From Microbacter sp. GSS18 (lineage in GTDB: Bacteria > Actinomycetota > Actinomycetes > Actinomycetales > Microbacteriaceae), in assembly GCA_029319145.1 (NCBI GenBank), contig CP119753.1, forward strand, positions 2,542,001 through 2,606,000: DNA of 64,000 nucleotides, read 5' to 3'. The position numbers and the translations under genes were made by a program. Shown here one piece after another: positions 52,730 through 61,912 of the stretch (within the stretch, counting starts at the first letter, position 1; every line of letters starts with the position of its first letter). Below the pieces are notes generated by a model. That model was not told the origin of the DNA. It made no database searches and was given only the letters and a program-made list of their open reading frames with translations.

Positions 52730-53658
52730 GAGATCTCTCCGATCCAGCTCGGCTCGGTCTGCGTCGGGAAGAACCTCTGCCGGATCGCCTCGGACGCATC
52801 GCGGGTCACGACCTGCACGCGCTCCATGTGCTCGGGCAGCTCGTTGAGGATCTCGGTGAGGGAGCTGTACTCGAGGTCGTTGCGGATCTGGCCGAGGGCG
52901 CGCAACACCGTGTTGGAGTGCCCGACGCGGTCGGCACGGGGGTCGATGGCGCTCATGCACTGCTCCGCGCTCTGGATCGAGTAGATGATCGAGCGCGGGA
53001 ACAGCCGGTCCAGCAGCAGGAACTCGGCCGCGTTGCGCGCGCCGGGCATCCCCTTGTAGGTCCGCAGGTACGCCTCGTAGGCGCCGCACGAGCGCAGGAT
53101 CGTCGTCCACGACGGACCCGAGGCCTCGGTGAGCGATCGCGTGGCGAGCATGCGCGCCGTCATGTCGGTGCGCTCGATGGAGCGGCCGAGGGTGAAGAAC
53201 TGCCACGCCTCGTCGCGACTCGTCGACGAATCCACGACGCCGACCGACAGGGCCGTGCGCTCACGCACCCACTGGAAGAAGTTGTGGACCTTGTCGACCT
53301 GAAGGCGCCGCGGCATGCGGGCGTTCGTGGTGTTCAGGGTCTCCCACAGCTCGGTGGAGACGATCTCGCGCGCCCGGCGCGCGTTCTCGCGCGCGGCGCC
53401 GAGGCAGTAGGCGATGCTCGAGTAGTTGCTGCGATCGACGGCCAGCTGCTGCAGCACGTCCTCGCGGCCGACGGTGTCGGCGCCCTCGTCGGGGAACGAG
53501 CCCATGACGGCCAGGAGCGACCGGCATGCGACGTCCTCGTCGATCCACGGGTCCTCCAGCAGCAGCTGCAGGTGGACGTCGAGGATGCGGGCGGTGCCGT
53601 CGGCCCGCTCGAGATAGCGTCCGATCCAGAACAGGGATTCGGCGATGCGGCTCAGCAT
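52726..53658 (-). CDS. Alpha-E domain-containing protein
   Basis: The 310-residue all-helical protein starts LSRIAESLFWIGRYLERADGTARILDVHLQLLLED, the alpha-E signature, and has SRDEAWQFFTLGRSIERTDMTARML mid-protein. Alpha-E proteins occur with circularly permuted ATP-grasp ligases and transglutaminases, and may shuttle or modify the ligase product. It overlaps the ATP-grasp gene by 7 bp and the transglutaminase gene by 4 bp, so the three are one translational unit. Confidence 0.9.
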   Translation of the reverse strand: MLSRIAESLFWIGRYLERADGTARILDVHLQLLLEDPWIDEDVACRSLLAVMGSFPDEGADTVGREDVLQQLAVDRSNYSSIAYCLGAARENARRAREIVSTELWETLNTTNARMPRRLQVDKVHNFFQWVRERTALSVGVVDSSTSRDEAWQFFTLGRSIERTDMTARMLATRSLTEASGPSWTTILRSCGAYEAYLRTYKGMPGARNAAEFLLLDRLFPRSIIYSIQSAEQCMSAIDPRADRVGHSNTVLRALGQIRNDLEYSSLTEILNELPEHMERVQVVTRDASEAIRQRFFPTQTEPSWIGEIS

Positions 53659-55328
53659 GCGCGGTCACCGCCCGTCTGCTGCTGCTGTTCGTGCTGCTCG
53701 TTCACGGGATCGGGGACGTCCTGCGGCGAGTGGGCGGGCTCGGCCTGCGCGTCGTAGATGATCGGGATCGCCGAGGTCACGGCCGCCTGGTCGTCGACGA
53801 GCCCTGAAACCCCGCCGGTGCCCTGGCCGTACTCGACGTGACCGGGAGCGGCCCCGCCGACGATCCACGTGTCCTTCGACCCGCCGCCCTGGCTCGAGTT
53901 GACCACGAGCTGCCCCTCGGGCAGCGCGACGCGGGTGAGACCGCCGGGCAGCACCCAGATGTCGTCGCCGTCGTTGACCGCGAACGGACGAAGGTCGGCG
54001 TGGCGCGGCCGCATGCCGTCCTCGACGAGGGTCGGGATCGTCGAGAGCATCACGACCGGCTGCGCGATCCACCCCCGCGGATCGGCGAGCAGCCGCTTGC
54101 GCAGCTTGTCGAGTTCGCTCTTGGAGGCATCCGGTCCCACGACCAGACCCTTGCCGCCCGAGCCGTCGACGGGCTTGACCACGAGCTCGTCGAGCCGGTC
54201 GAGCACCTCTTCGAGGGCGTTCGGGTCCTCGAGGCGCCACGTGTCGACGTTCTTGAGGATCGGCTCCTCGGCGAGGTAGTAGCGGATGAGGTCGGGCACG
54301 TACGTGTACAGCAGCTTGTCGTCCGCAACGCCGTTGCCGACCGCGTTGGCGATCGTGACGTTGCCCAGGCGCGCGGCGAGCATGAGGCCCGGGGCGCCGA
54401 GCATCGAGTCCGAGCGGAACTGCAGCGGATCGAGGAAGTCGTCGTCGACGCGGCGATAGATCACGTCGACGCGCTGCGGTCCGCGTGTGGTGCGCATGAA
54501 GACCTTGCCGCCCACGCACAGCAGGTCGCGGCCCTCGACGAGCTCGACGCCCATGAGGCGCGCGAGCAGCGTGTGCTCGAAGTACGCCGAGTTGTAGACG
54601 CCCGGCGTGAGCACGACGACGTTGGGCTCTTCGACGCCGGGCGGGGCGGATGCGCGAAGCGCGGCGAGCAGCTTGTTCGGGTAGTCCCCCACCGGGCGCA
54701 CGCGCATCGAGACGAACAGCTCGGGGAGCGTCTGGGCCATGACCCGGCGGTTCGAGATGACGTAGCTGACGCCGGACGGCACGCGGACGTTGTCCTCGAG
54801 GACGCGCATCTCGCCGTGCTCGTCGCGGATCAGGTCGATGCCGGAGACCTGGATGCGCACGCCGTTGGCGGCATGGATGCCCGCCGCCTGCCGGTAGAAG
54901 TACTGGGACGACGCGATCAGGCGCGCGGGCAGCACGCCGTCGCGAACGCAGTGCTGGCGTCCGTACGCGTCGTCGAGGAACGCCTCGAGCGCCCTGACGC
55001 GCTGCTTGACACCGGCCTCGGTCTTCGACCACTCGTCGTAGTCGATGACGCGGGGCACCGCGTCGAGCGGGAAGGGTCTCTCCTCACCCGCGAAGTCGAA
55101 CGTCACGCCCTGCGCGAGGTAGGAGCTCGCCAGGGACTCGGTTCGCCCGCGCAGCTCTTCCTGCGTCATCTGCGCGAGCGCCTGGTAGAGCTCTTTATAG
55201 GCCTCGCGGGACTGGGGCACCGCGCCCACCCCGAGGTCGCTGCCGAACATCTCGTCGAACGCCGGCACCCCGGACGGTGTCTTGCGGGGCGCCGTGGTGG
55301 AGCCGTAGCCGTCGAACAGATCGCCCAT
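53652..55328 (-). CDS. Circularly permuted type-2 ATP-grasp protein
   Basis: The 558-residue protein shows the family order: FPLDAVPRVIDYDEW near the N-terminus, YRQAAGIHAANGVRIQVSGIDLIRD, DLLCVGGKVFMRTT, and the nucleotide region DELVVKPVDGSGGKGLVVG followed by WIAQPVVMLSTIP. These proteins form amide bonds at the expense of ATP. A C-terminal acidic, Gln-rich tail is extra. It is first in the trio with alpha-E and transglutaminase. The substrates are unknown; peptide synthesis is the usual proposal. Confidence 0.9.
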   Translation of the reverse strand: MGDLFDGYGSTTAPRKTPSGVPAFDEMFGSDLGVGAVPQSREAYKELYQALAQMTQEELRGRTESLASSYLAQGVTFDFAGEERPFPLDAVPRVIDYDEWSKTEAGVKQRVRALEAFLDDAYGRQHCVRDGVLPARLIASSQYFYRQAAGIHAANGVRIQVSGIDLIRDEHGEMRVLEDNVRVPSGVSYVISNRRVMAQTLPELFVSMRVRPVGDYPNKLLAALRASAPPGVEEPNVVVLTPGVYNSAYFEHTLLARLMGVELVEGRDLLCVGGKVFMRTTRGPQRVDVIYRRVDDDFLDPLQFRSDSMLGAPGLMLAARLGNVTIANAVGNGVADDKLLYTYVPDLIRYYLAEEPILKNVDTWRLEDPNALEEVLDRLDELVVKPVDGSGGKGLVVGPDASKSELDKLRKRLLADPRGWIAQPVVMLSTIPTLVEDGMRPRHADLRPFAVNDGDDIWVLPGGLTRVALPEGQLVVNSSQGGGSKDTWIVGGAAPGHVEYGQGTGGVSGLVDDQAAVTSAIPIIYDAQAEPAHSPQDVPDPVNEQHEQQQQTGGDRAC

Positions 55329-55463
55329 GGCACGAGCCTAGTCGGGGACGTGTTGCCGTGTTGTTTCGGTTGACATCTGTCGTCGATGCGATAGTGGCGG
55401 ACGTCCTCGGATCGTCATATCTGCCGCGGGTGCATCCCGGGCGCGTCGGATTAGGCTCGCGAT

Positions 55464-57089
55464 GTGGCGACCACCCGCACGCGTTCCCTCCTCGCCGCCG
55501 CGGCGGCGGGGGTGTGCGGCGTCGCCTTCGGGGCGGGACTGGGCGAAGCGACCGCCGCGATCGCGGTGCCCGAGTCGAGTCCGTTCGCGGTGGTCGGCGG
55601 AGCGCTCATCGATGCGGCGCCGCCGTGGGCGAAGGATCTCGCGATCGAGCTGTTCGGTCTGGCCGACAAGGTCGCGCTCCTGATCGGGATCGCGATCGTG
55701 ATGGGTCTCGTGGCCGCCGGCGCGGGCGTGCTCGAGTCTCGGCGGCCGCCGTGGGGCTCGGTGATCGCCGCCGCACTCGGCGTCGTCGGCATCGTCGTCG
55801 CGACCAGCCGCGCGGGTGCGAGCGGATTCGCCTGGCTGCCCGCGGCGGTCGCCGGTGCGGCCGCCGCGATCGCGATGCGCATGCTCGTGCGGCTGGCGGT
55901 TCGCGCCTACCCGCCGCAGACCGCCGTGCCGGCGCTCGGCGACGCCGGGTCGCCGGATGGGCGCGCGGGCGAGGCGTCCGGTGCGCCCGAGCCGTCACCC
56001 GCCGCACCGTCATCGCGCGGCGTCGATCGGCGCGGCTTCCTGGCGTGGTCCGGCGCCGCGGCCGCCGTCGGCATGATCGGGCTGGTCGTCGGCAACGTCG
56101 CACGCGCGGGCGTGCAGGCCGCCACGACCGTGCGCGACGCTCTGCGGCTTCCGTCACCCGCCCGCTCCGCGCCGCCGATTCCGGCCGGCGCCGAGCTCGG
56201 CATCCCCGACCTCGCGCCGGTCGTGACGCCCAACGGCATCTTCTACCGCATCGACACCGCTCTCGTGGCGCCGCAGATCGACCCTGCGGACTGGTCGCTG
56301 CGCATCCACGGCATGGTCGACCGCGAAGTGAGCCTCACGTGGGACGAGCTGCTCGCGCTGCCGCTCGAAGAGACCGACACCACCCTCACGTGCGTGTCGA
56401 ACACCGTCGGCGGCGGGCTGATCGGCAACGCCCGCTGGCTCGGCTACCCGATCCGGAATCTGCTCGAGAAGGCCGGCGTGTCACCGGACGCCGACATGGT
56501 GCTCTCGCGGTCGATCGACGGCTGGACCGCCTCGACGCCGCTCGAGGCCCTCACCGACGACCGCGACTCGATCCTCGCGGTCGGGATGAACGGCGAGCCG
56601 CTGCCGGTCGAGCACGGCTTCCCGGTGCGCATGGTGGTGCCGGGGCTGTACGGCTACGTGTCGGCGACCAAGTGGGTGACCGAACTCAAGGTCACGCGGT
56701 TCGACAGCGACACCGCCTACTGGACGACGCGAGGGTGGTCGGCGCGCGGCCCGATCAAGCTCCAGTCGCGCATCGACGTGCCGCGCTTCGGCACCCGTCT
56801 CGCACCGGGCGACACGGTCATCGCCGGCATGGCCTGGCAGCAGCACGTCGGCGTCGCCGGTGTCGAAGTGCAGATCGACGGCGGGGAGTGGATGCCGGCG
56901 ACGCTCGCGACGGCGATCTCGGACGACACGTGGGTGCAGTGGAGCATCCCGTGGACCGCGACGGCGGGACGCCACGAGGTCCGCTGCCGCGCCATCAGCG
57001 CGACCGGCGAGGTGCAGACGGACGACGCCGCACCGCCCGCACCGGACGGCGCCACCGGTCGTCACCGCATCGACGTCACCGTCGAGTGA
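55464..57089 (+). CDS. Membrane-anchored molybdopterin oxidoreductase (SUOX family)
   Basis: The 541-residue protein has four N-terminal transmembrane segments (up to about residue 150). A Tat-like segment VDRRGFLAWSGAAAAVGMIG near residue 190 follows, then the sulfite-oxidase-type Mo-binding domain. Moco ligand Cys310 lies in TTLTCVSNTVGG, with GNARWLGYPIRNLLE and PVEHGFPVRMVVPGLYG, and the dimerisation domain ends the protein. The reaction centre should face outside. Actinobacterial relatives share the membrane-plus-internal-twin-Arg layout. GTG 55464 is the start. It is a single gene; substrate could be sulfite, a sulfoxide or another small oxyanion. Confidence 0.88.
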   Translation: MATTRTRSLLAAAAAGVCGVAFGAGLGEATAAIAVPESSPFAVVGGALIDAAPPWAKDLAIELFGLADKVALLIGIAIVMGLVAAGAGVLESRRPPWGSVIAAALGVVGIVVATSRAGASGFAWLPAAVAGAAAAIAMRMLVRLAVRAYPPQTAVPALGDAGSPDGRAGEASGAPEPSPAAPSSRGVDRRGFLAWSGAAAAVGMIGLVVGNVARAGVQAATTVRDALRLPSPARSAPPIPAGAELGIPDLAPVVTPNGIFYRIDTALVAPQIDPADWSLRIHGMVDREVSLTWDELLALPLEETDTTLTCVSNTVGGGLIGNARWLGYPIRNLLEKAGVSPDADMVLSRSIDGWTASTPLEALTDDRDSILAVGMNGEPLPVEHGFPVRMVVPGLYGYVSATKWVTELKVTRFDSDTAYWTTRGWSARGPIKLQSRIDVPRFGTRLAPGDTVIAGMAWQQHVGVAGVEVQIDGGEWMPATLATAISDDTWVQWSIPWTATAGRHEVRCRAISATGEVQTDDAAPPAPDGATGRHRIDVTVE

Positions 57090-57093
57090 GCGA

Positions 57094-57109
57094 CGGGGCC
57101 GAAGCCCCG
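57094..57109. terminator. Hairpin between convergent genes
   Basis: CGGGGC-CGAA-GCCCCG is a compact 6-bp stem with a GNRA-like tetraloop, placed between the SUOX stop and the convergent VOC-gene end. Confidence 0.55.
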
Positions 57110-57116
57110 CGGCCGA

Positions 57117-58103
57117 TCAGTCCACCAGGACGTTGACGACGTTGCCCCACGGGTCGGCCGTCTCGATCGCACCGGCCGCCGTCTCATGCGCGACGCCGGC
57201 GGCCTCGAGCCGCGCCGCGACGTCGTCGAGGTCGCCCTGCGTCGGCACCCGCACGACGAAGGCGCCCAGCCCCGGCCCCTCGCCGCGCTCCCCAGCGCCC
57301 GCGCTGAGCCACGTGTTCGTGGCGAGGTGGTGGTGATACCCGCCGGCGGCGTAGAAGAGGGCGCCGTCGGTCTCGCTGGTCACCGCGAAGCCGAGGGTGT
57401 CGGCGTAGAAGGCACGGGCCTGGTCGAGGTCGCCCACGCGCAGGTGGACGTGGCCGACCTGGGCATCGGTGGCGGGCTCGCCGTCGGCGTGCTCGGAGAT
57501 GAACGCGTTCGGGTCGAGGAAGGCGGATCCCATGCTCACCTGTCCGTCCTCCCACACCCACTCGTCACGGGGCCGGTCCACGTACAGCTCGACGCCATTG
57601 CCCTCGGGGTCGCCGAAGTAGAACGCCAGGCTCACGGCGTGATCGGCCGCCCCCTGGTACGACTGTGGAGCGAGAGTGGCCACGGAAAGCAGAGCGGCGG
57701 CGAGCGCGGGCTCGTCCGGATAGAGGATCGCCGTGTGGTACAGCCCGGCCTGGGCGGGATCGTCGGCGCCCTCCGCCCCCGCGGACAGCGTCACCAGGGG
57801 CTCGTCATAGCCGAGGACGACACGCTCGGCGTCCTCTTCGATCACCGGCAGCCCCAGCGCGCCGGTGTAGTAGGCGCGCATCACCTCGAGGTCGACCACC
57901 TCCAGGTCGACCGTCCCCATCGCGGTGTCGTCCGGGAGCGGAGCGGAGGGCACGTCGCCGCCGGCCTGCGACGGGCGGGCGGTGAGGAGGACGACCAGGA
58001 CGACCGCGACGACGGCGATCACGGCTGCTGCCGCCGTCGAGATCACGATGGTCCGGCGACGGCGGGAGGATGAGGCTGCGGAGTTCACGCCAGGGGGAAA
58101 CAT
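57117..58103 (-). CDS. Membrane-anchored protein with two VOC modules
   Basis: The 328-residue protein has an N-terminal transmembrane anchor (RRRRTIVISTAAAAVIAVVAVVLVV). Two glyoxalase-like halves follow: one starts GTVDLEVVDLEVMRAYYTGALGLPVI, the other VGHVHLRVGDLDQARAFYADTLGF with YHHHLATNTW. Together they form a full ring-cleavage-dioxygenase-like or catechol-dioxygenase-like VOC unit facing the outside. Metal ligands could be His and Glu in HLATN and VELYVDR. Start options are ATG 58103, ATG 58121 and GTG 58088; none has a strong ribosome binding site. Extracytoplasmic VOC proteins are unusual and the function is unknown. Confidence 0.8.
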   Translation of the reverse strand: MFPPGVNSAASSSRRRRTIVISTAAAAVIAVVAVVLVVLLTARPSQAGGDVPSAPLPDDTAMGTVDLEVVDLEVMRAYYTGALGLPVIEEDAERVVLGYDEPLVTLSAGAEGADDPAQAGLYHTAILYPDEPALAAALLSVATLAPQSYQGAADHAVSLAFYFGDPEGNGVELYVDRPRDEWVWEDGQVSMGSAFLDPNAFISEHADGEPATDAQVGHVHLRVGDLDQARAFYADTLGFAVTSETDGALFYAAGGYHHHLATNTWLSAGAGERGEGPGLGAFVVRVPTQGDLDDVAARLEAAGVAHETAAGAIETADPWGNVVNVLVD

Positions 58104-58165
58104 GCATCCGATTGAATGCATTCCCGAAGCAGGCGACGCGCGCCGGATGTCGGCCGGCGCGGACC

Positions 58166-58459
58166 TCAGCGGTCGAACGGCTCGAGGCGCACCAGACGCG
58201 GCGGGCCGGTGAGCAGAGGTCCGAGCTCGGGCACCGCTCCCGCCCCGGCCCGGTAGTCCCGGTAGGCCTGCTCGGCCTCCCACGACGACCACTCCTCGTA
58301 CAGCGTCCAGCAGGCGGGGTCGTCGCGGTCGACGAGCCAGTCGAGCCGTTCGCAGCCCTCGAACGCCCTCGACGTCTCGAGCATCTCGCCGAACACCGTC
58401 TCGGCCTCGTCCAGCCGCGTCGGATCCATCCGGAACTCGACGATCGCCGCGTGCACCAT
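58166..58459 (-). CDS. Antibiotic-biosynthesis-monooxygenase (ABM) fold protein
   Basis: The 97-residue protein starts VHAAIVEFRMDPTRLDEAETVFGEMLETSRAFEGCERLDWLVDRDDPACWTLYEEW. This is the dimeric ferredoxin-like ABM fold of putative quinol monooxygenases (YgiN-like). GAGGGGCGGG precedes ATG 58459; an in-frame ATG at 58474 is also possible. It is small, cytosolic and alone between the VOC gene and rocD. Function is not predictable beyond the fold. Confidence 0.82.
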   Translation of the reverse strand: MVHAAIVEFRMDPTRLDEAETVFGEMLETSRAFEGCERLDWLVDRDDPACWTLYEEWSSWEAEQAYRDYRAGAGAVPELGPLLTGPPRLVRLEPFDR

Positions 58460-58566
58460 GGACCCGCCCCTCATCGAACCTCTGCCGAGCATCACTCTGC
58501 CCCGCGCCGCCCGAGCGGCGCACGGCCGGTTCCGCGCCGCGGAAGCCGACGTCTTCGCGCGACGGG

Positions 58567-59793
58567 TCAGTCGGCCAGGACGACCTTCAACTGCTCGATG
58601 GCCCAGTCCAGCTCGGTCGCGCGGATGACCAGGGGCGGCGCAAGCCGCACGGTCTGGCCGTGCGTGTCCTTGACCAGCACGCCGCGCGCGAGCAGCCGCT
58701 CGGCGACCTCGCGTCCCGTGCCGACGGACGGGTCGATGTCGACTCCCGCCCACAGGCCGGCGACGCGCACGCCGGTGACGCCGTGGCCGACGAGTTCGGC
58801 CAGACGCCCCTCGAGGTGCTCGCCCAGCGCCTGCGCCCGCGTCTGCACCTGCCCCGAGGCGAGCATCTCGACCACGCGCAGCCCCACGGCCGCCGCGAGA
58901 GGGTTGCCGCCGAACGTGGAGCCGTGCTCTCCCGGCCGGATGACGCCGAGGATGTCGCTGTCGGCGACGACCGCCGACAGCGGCACGATCCCGCCGCCGA
59001 GCGCCTTGCCCAGCACGTACACATCCGGCACGACCTGCTCGCGGTCGCACGCGAACGTCGTTCCGGCACGTCCGAGCCCCGACTGGATCTCGTCGGCGAT
59101 CATGAGGACGTTGTGCTTCGTGCAGATCTCACGGACGTCGCGCAGATAGCCCTCGGGCGGCACGACCACGCCGGCCTCGCCCTGGATCGGCTCGATGAGC
59201 ACGGCCGCGGTGTTCTCGTCGATCGCCGCCTCGATCGCGGCGGCGTCGCCGAACGGGACCGCGGCGAAGCCGGGGGCGTACGGCCCGAAGTCGTCTCGCG
59301 CATCGGGGTCGTCGCTGAAGCCGACGATCGTCGTGGTGCGGCCATGGAAGTTGCCGTGCGCGACGACGATCGAGGCGGCATCCGCCTCGACGCCCTTCAC
59401 GCGGTAGCCCCACGCACGAGCGACCTTGATGGCCGTCTCGACCGCTTCGGCCCCGGTGTTCATGGGGAGCACGAGCTGCTTGCCGCACAGGTCCGCGAGG
59501 GCCGCGGCGAACTCGCCGAGGCGGTCGTTGTGGAAGGCGCGGCTGGTCAGGGTGAGGCGCCCGAGCTGCTCGGTGGCGGCCGCGACGAGCTCGGGATGCC
59601 GGTGCCCGAAGTTCAGCGCCGAGTACGCCGACAGCAGGTCGAGGTACCGCTTGCCCTCGACGTCGGTGACCCATGCCCCCTCCCCCCGTGCGAGCACCAC
59701 GGGCAGCGGGTGGTAGTTGCGTGCGACGTGCTCGTCCTCGGAGTCGATGATGCGGATCGCGGCGGTCGCGAGGTGCGGGGACGTGGGAGTCAT
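58567..59793 (-). CDS. rocD: Ornithine aminotransferase
   Basis: The 408-residue class III PLP aminotransferase has HVARNYHPLPVVLARGEGAWVTDVEGKRYLDLLSAYSALNFGHRHP, typical of ornithine aminotransferase. It shows NTGAEAVETAIK, HGNFHGRTTTIVGFS, ADEIQSGLGR and the PLP Lys263 in LGKALGGG. It converts ornithine plus 2-oxoglutarate to glutamate-semialdehyde and glutamate. It lies 14 bp downstream of the dimethylargininase gene, so the pair probably serves arginine or methylarginine breakdown. ATG 59793 is supported by the conserved N-terminus. Confidence 0.93.
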   Translation of the reverse strand: MTPTSPHLATAAIRIIDSEDEHVARNYHPLPVVLARGEGAWVTDVEGKRYLDLLSAYSALNFGHRHPELVAAATEQLGRLTLTSRAFHNDRLGEFAAALADLCGKQLVLPMNTGAEAVETAIKVARAWGYRVKGVEADAASIVVAHGNFHGRTTTIVGFSDDPDARDDFGPYAPGFAAVPFGDAAAIEAAIDENTAAVLIEPIQGEAGVVVPPEGYLRDVREICTKHNVLMIADEIQSGLGRAGTTFACDREQVVPDVYVLGKALGGGIVPLSAVVADSDILGVIRPGEHGSTFGGNPLAAAVGLRVVEMLASGQVQTRAQALGEHLEGRLAELVGHGVTGVRVAGLWAGVDIDPSVGTGREVAERLLARGVLVKDTHGQTVRLAPPLVIRATELDWAIEQLKVVLAD

Positions 59794-59807
59794 TGTCGGG
59801 TTTCCCT

Positions 59808-60683
59808 TCAGCGGCGCAGTTCGAGCGTGCAGCACTTGATGCCGCCGCCGCCCAGCAGCAGCTCGGACAGGTCCACGGCGATCGGGGTGTAGCCGCGCTT
59901 GCGCAGCTGCCGCTCGAATCCGGTCGCGCGCGGGGAGATGATCACGTTGCGGCCGTCGCTGGACGAGTTCAGGCCGAACACGGCGCCGTCGGCATCCGAG
60001 ACGTGGATCGCGTCGGGGAAGCGCTCGGCGAGCAGGGCCTGGCTGTGGGCGTCGAACGCACCGGGCAGGTACGCGATGTTGGCACGGTCGGCCCCGCCCG
60101 GCCCCTCGACCGGGTCGAGGACCGCGATCGCGGTGTCGAGGTGGTAGAAGCGCGGGTCGACCAGGGTGAGCGAGACGACCTCCTTGCCGAAGACCTCTCC
60201 GACCTCCCGGTGGCTGTCGCCGGTGGAGCGGAACCCGGTGCCGGCGAGGATCACATCGCCCACGAGCAGGAAGTCGCCCTCGCCCTCGTTGACCTCCGCG
60301 GGGTCTGCGACCTCGAAGCCGTTGGCGCCGAACCAGTCCATGAACGCCGGCCCCTCGGGCACGCGCTCGTCGAAGCGGAACCGGGCACCGTAGGCGACGC
60401 CGTCGATCACGAAGCCGCCGTTGGCGGTGTAGACCATGTCGGGCAGACCCTCGATCGGGTCGATCAGCTGGACGTCATGGCCGAGCGCGATGTACGTGTC
60501 GTACAGCTCCTGCCACTGGCGGACGGCCTTGCCGGTGTCGGTCGGGTTGGCCGGCTCCATCCACGGGTTGATGCTGTAGCTGACCGTGAAGTGCTCGGGG
60601 CGGCACATCAGGTACGTGCGGCGCTGCTGGATGCGCTCGGGGGCGGATGAGCGGGGGACGCCTGTGCTCTCGTGCGGGGACAT
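59808..60683 (-). CDS. ddaH: Dimethylarginine dimethylaminohydrolase / amidinotransferase-fold hydrolase
   Basis: The 291-residue protein has the guanidino-modifying beta-propeller pattern: TYLMCRPEHFTVSYSINPWM, DMVYTANGGFV, EGEGDFLLVGD, STGDSHREV, and catalytic Cys284 near the C-terminus in GGGGIKCCTLEL. The arrangement matches DDAH-type enzymes that release citrulline from methylated arginine; arginine deiminase-like activity is an alternative. It precedes rocD in a two-gene operon. ATG 60683 is chosen because GAAGGAGCACC lies just upstream. Confidence 0.85.
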   Translation of the reverse strand: MSPHESTGVPRSSAPERIQQRRTYLMCRPEHFTVSYSINPWMEPANPTDTGKAVRQWQELYDTYIALGHDVQLIDPIEGLPDMVYTANGGFVIDGVAYGARFRFDERVPEGPAFMDWFGANGFEVADPAEVNEGEGDFLLVGDVILAGTGFRSTGDSHREVGEVFGKEVVSLTLVDPRFYHLDTAIAVLDPVEGPGGADRANIAYLPGAFDAHSQALLAERFPDAIHVSDADGAVFGLNSSSDGRNVIISPRATGFERQLRKRGYTPIAVDLSELLLGGGGIKCCTLELRR

Positions 60684-60865
60684 GGTGCTCCTTCGGGAAA
60701 GGTGGCGGACGCTGTCCTCTTGGCCCAGCGGCCCTTCGACCCGCTCGTCCGGGGGTGACCACGGTCGCGGGGAAGGGTGCGACACGGGCACGCCGGAGTC
60801 CATTCTGACACGGCGCGCGACCGCGCGACCGCGTTGCACGCGGGACGGCGCGAGCGCCTCGCCGC

Positions 60866-61912
60866 TCAGCTCTCGGTCGCGGCCGGTTCGGTCGGCTCCG
60901 CGGGGTCGGCGGACGCGGTCAGACGGGCGTCCACCCAGTCGTCGATCTGCTGCCAGTGGTCGTAGAGCCAGGCTTCGCGCTCCTCGGGCGGCGGCACCTG
61001 CTCTGCGGGGACGCGCCACGCCGTCGCCTCGATGGCGCTGTCCATCGGGATGCCGCGCCACAGCGCGCGGAGCGTCGACAGCCGCTCCAGGCCGACGTGC
61101 CCGATGAACGCGACGTCGGCGTCCGGGGCCGCCGCGATCGCGGTGAGCACCCCCTGCGGCTTGGGCGGTAGCACGTGGATCATGGCCCGCGCCCGGTCGG
61201 CGAGGTCGGGGCGGCCGATCTCGTCGAGCTTCGCGATCGCACGCTCACGCCGCTTCACCGTGAAGTTGCCGCCCTCGGGGAAGATCACGAAGGCGTCCCT
61301 GCGCCCCATCGTCCCGGCGAGGTCGCGGATCGCTTCGACGACGGCCGCGCCCGCGCGCCCGCGGCTCGGCACGAACCGCGTCGGCACGCGGCTGAGCGGG
61401 ATGTCGATGCACGGATCGACGCGCAGCATGTCCTTCAGCACGATGCGCGGGCGTCGGTCGAGGAAGTTCAGCACGTCGTCGACGAGCAGGAAGGAGTCCC
61501 CCGGCCCGGCGTGCCGCGTCAGGAGGAGCAGCGGCCGCTCGCCCGCGAGGTCGTCGCCGTGGAAGTCGATCTGCAGCGAGAACGTCCGTCGCGCACTGCC
61601 CATCACCCGGCGCAGCCACCACGCCGCCGTCCGGTAGGTGAGGTCCTGGAACCTCGGAGTCTTCAGCCTCGCACCGAACCCCGACGCGATCCACTGGGCG
61701 AAGTAGACCACGATCATGATGGCCTGCAGCTCGGTGTACAGGAAGAAGAACCATCCGACGCGCAGAGGTCGCCAGCGGCCCGGGACATAGCGCGACGCGA
61801 ACGCCGCCGCGATCAGCCAGATCGGGAACGTGCCCAGCAGGACGAGCGCGAGCAGGATGGCCAGCGGCGCCAGGACGAACCTGCGCACGATGTAGGGCGG
61901 CGGACCTTTCAC
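60866..61912 (-). CDS. PlsC-like 1-acyl-glycerol-3-phosphate acyltransferase-family membrane protein
   Basis: The 348-residue protein has two N-terminal transmembrane segments (FVLAPLAILLALVLLGTFPIWLI and YTELQAIMIVVYFAQWI). The acyltransferase motifs are LLLTRHAGPGDSFL, where the usual HxxxxD appears as HAGPGD, then FVPSRGRAGA and FVIFPEGGNFT. It probably acylates a lysophospholipid or related glycerol derivative at the membrane. GTG 61912 overlaps the stop of the patatin gene (GTGA), so the two are coupled in lipid turnover. Confidence 0.88.
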   Translation of the reverse strand: MKGPPPYIVRRFVLAPLAILLALVLLGTFPIWLIAAAFASRYVPGRWRPLRVGWFFFLYTELQAIMIVVYFAQWIASGFGARLKTPRFQDLTYRTAAWWLRRVMGSARRTFSLQIDFHGDDLAGERPLLLLTRHAGPGDSFLLVDDVLNFLDRRPRIVLKDMLRVDPCIDIPLSRVPTRFVPSRGRAGAAVVEAIRDLAGTMGRRDAFVIFPEGGNFTVKRRERAIAKLDEIGRPDLADRARAMIHVLPPKPQGVLTAIAAAPDADVAFIGHVGLERLSTLRALWRGIPMDSAIEATAWRVPAEQVPPPEEREAWLYDHWQQIDDWVDARLTASADPAEPTEPAATES

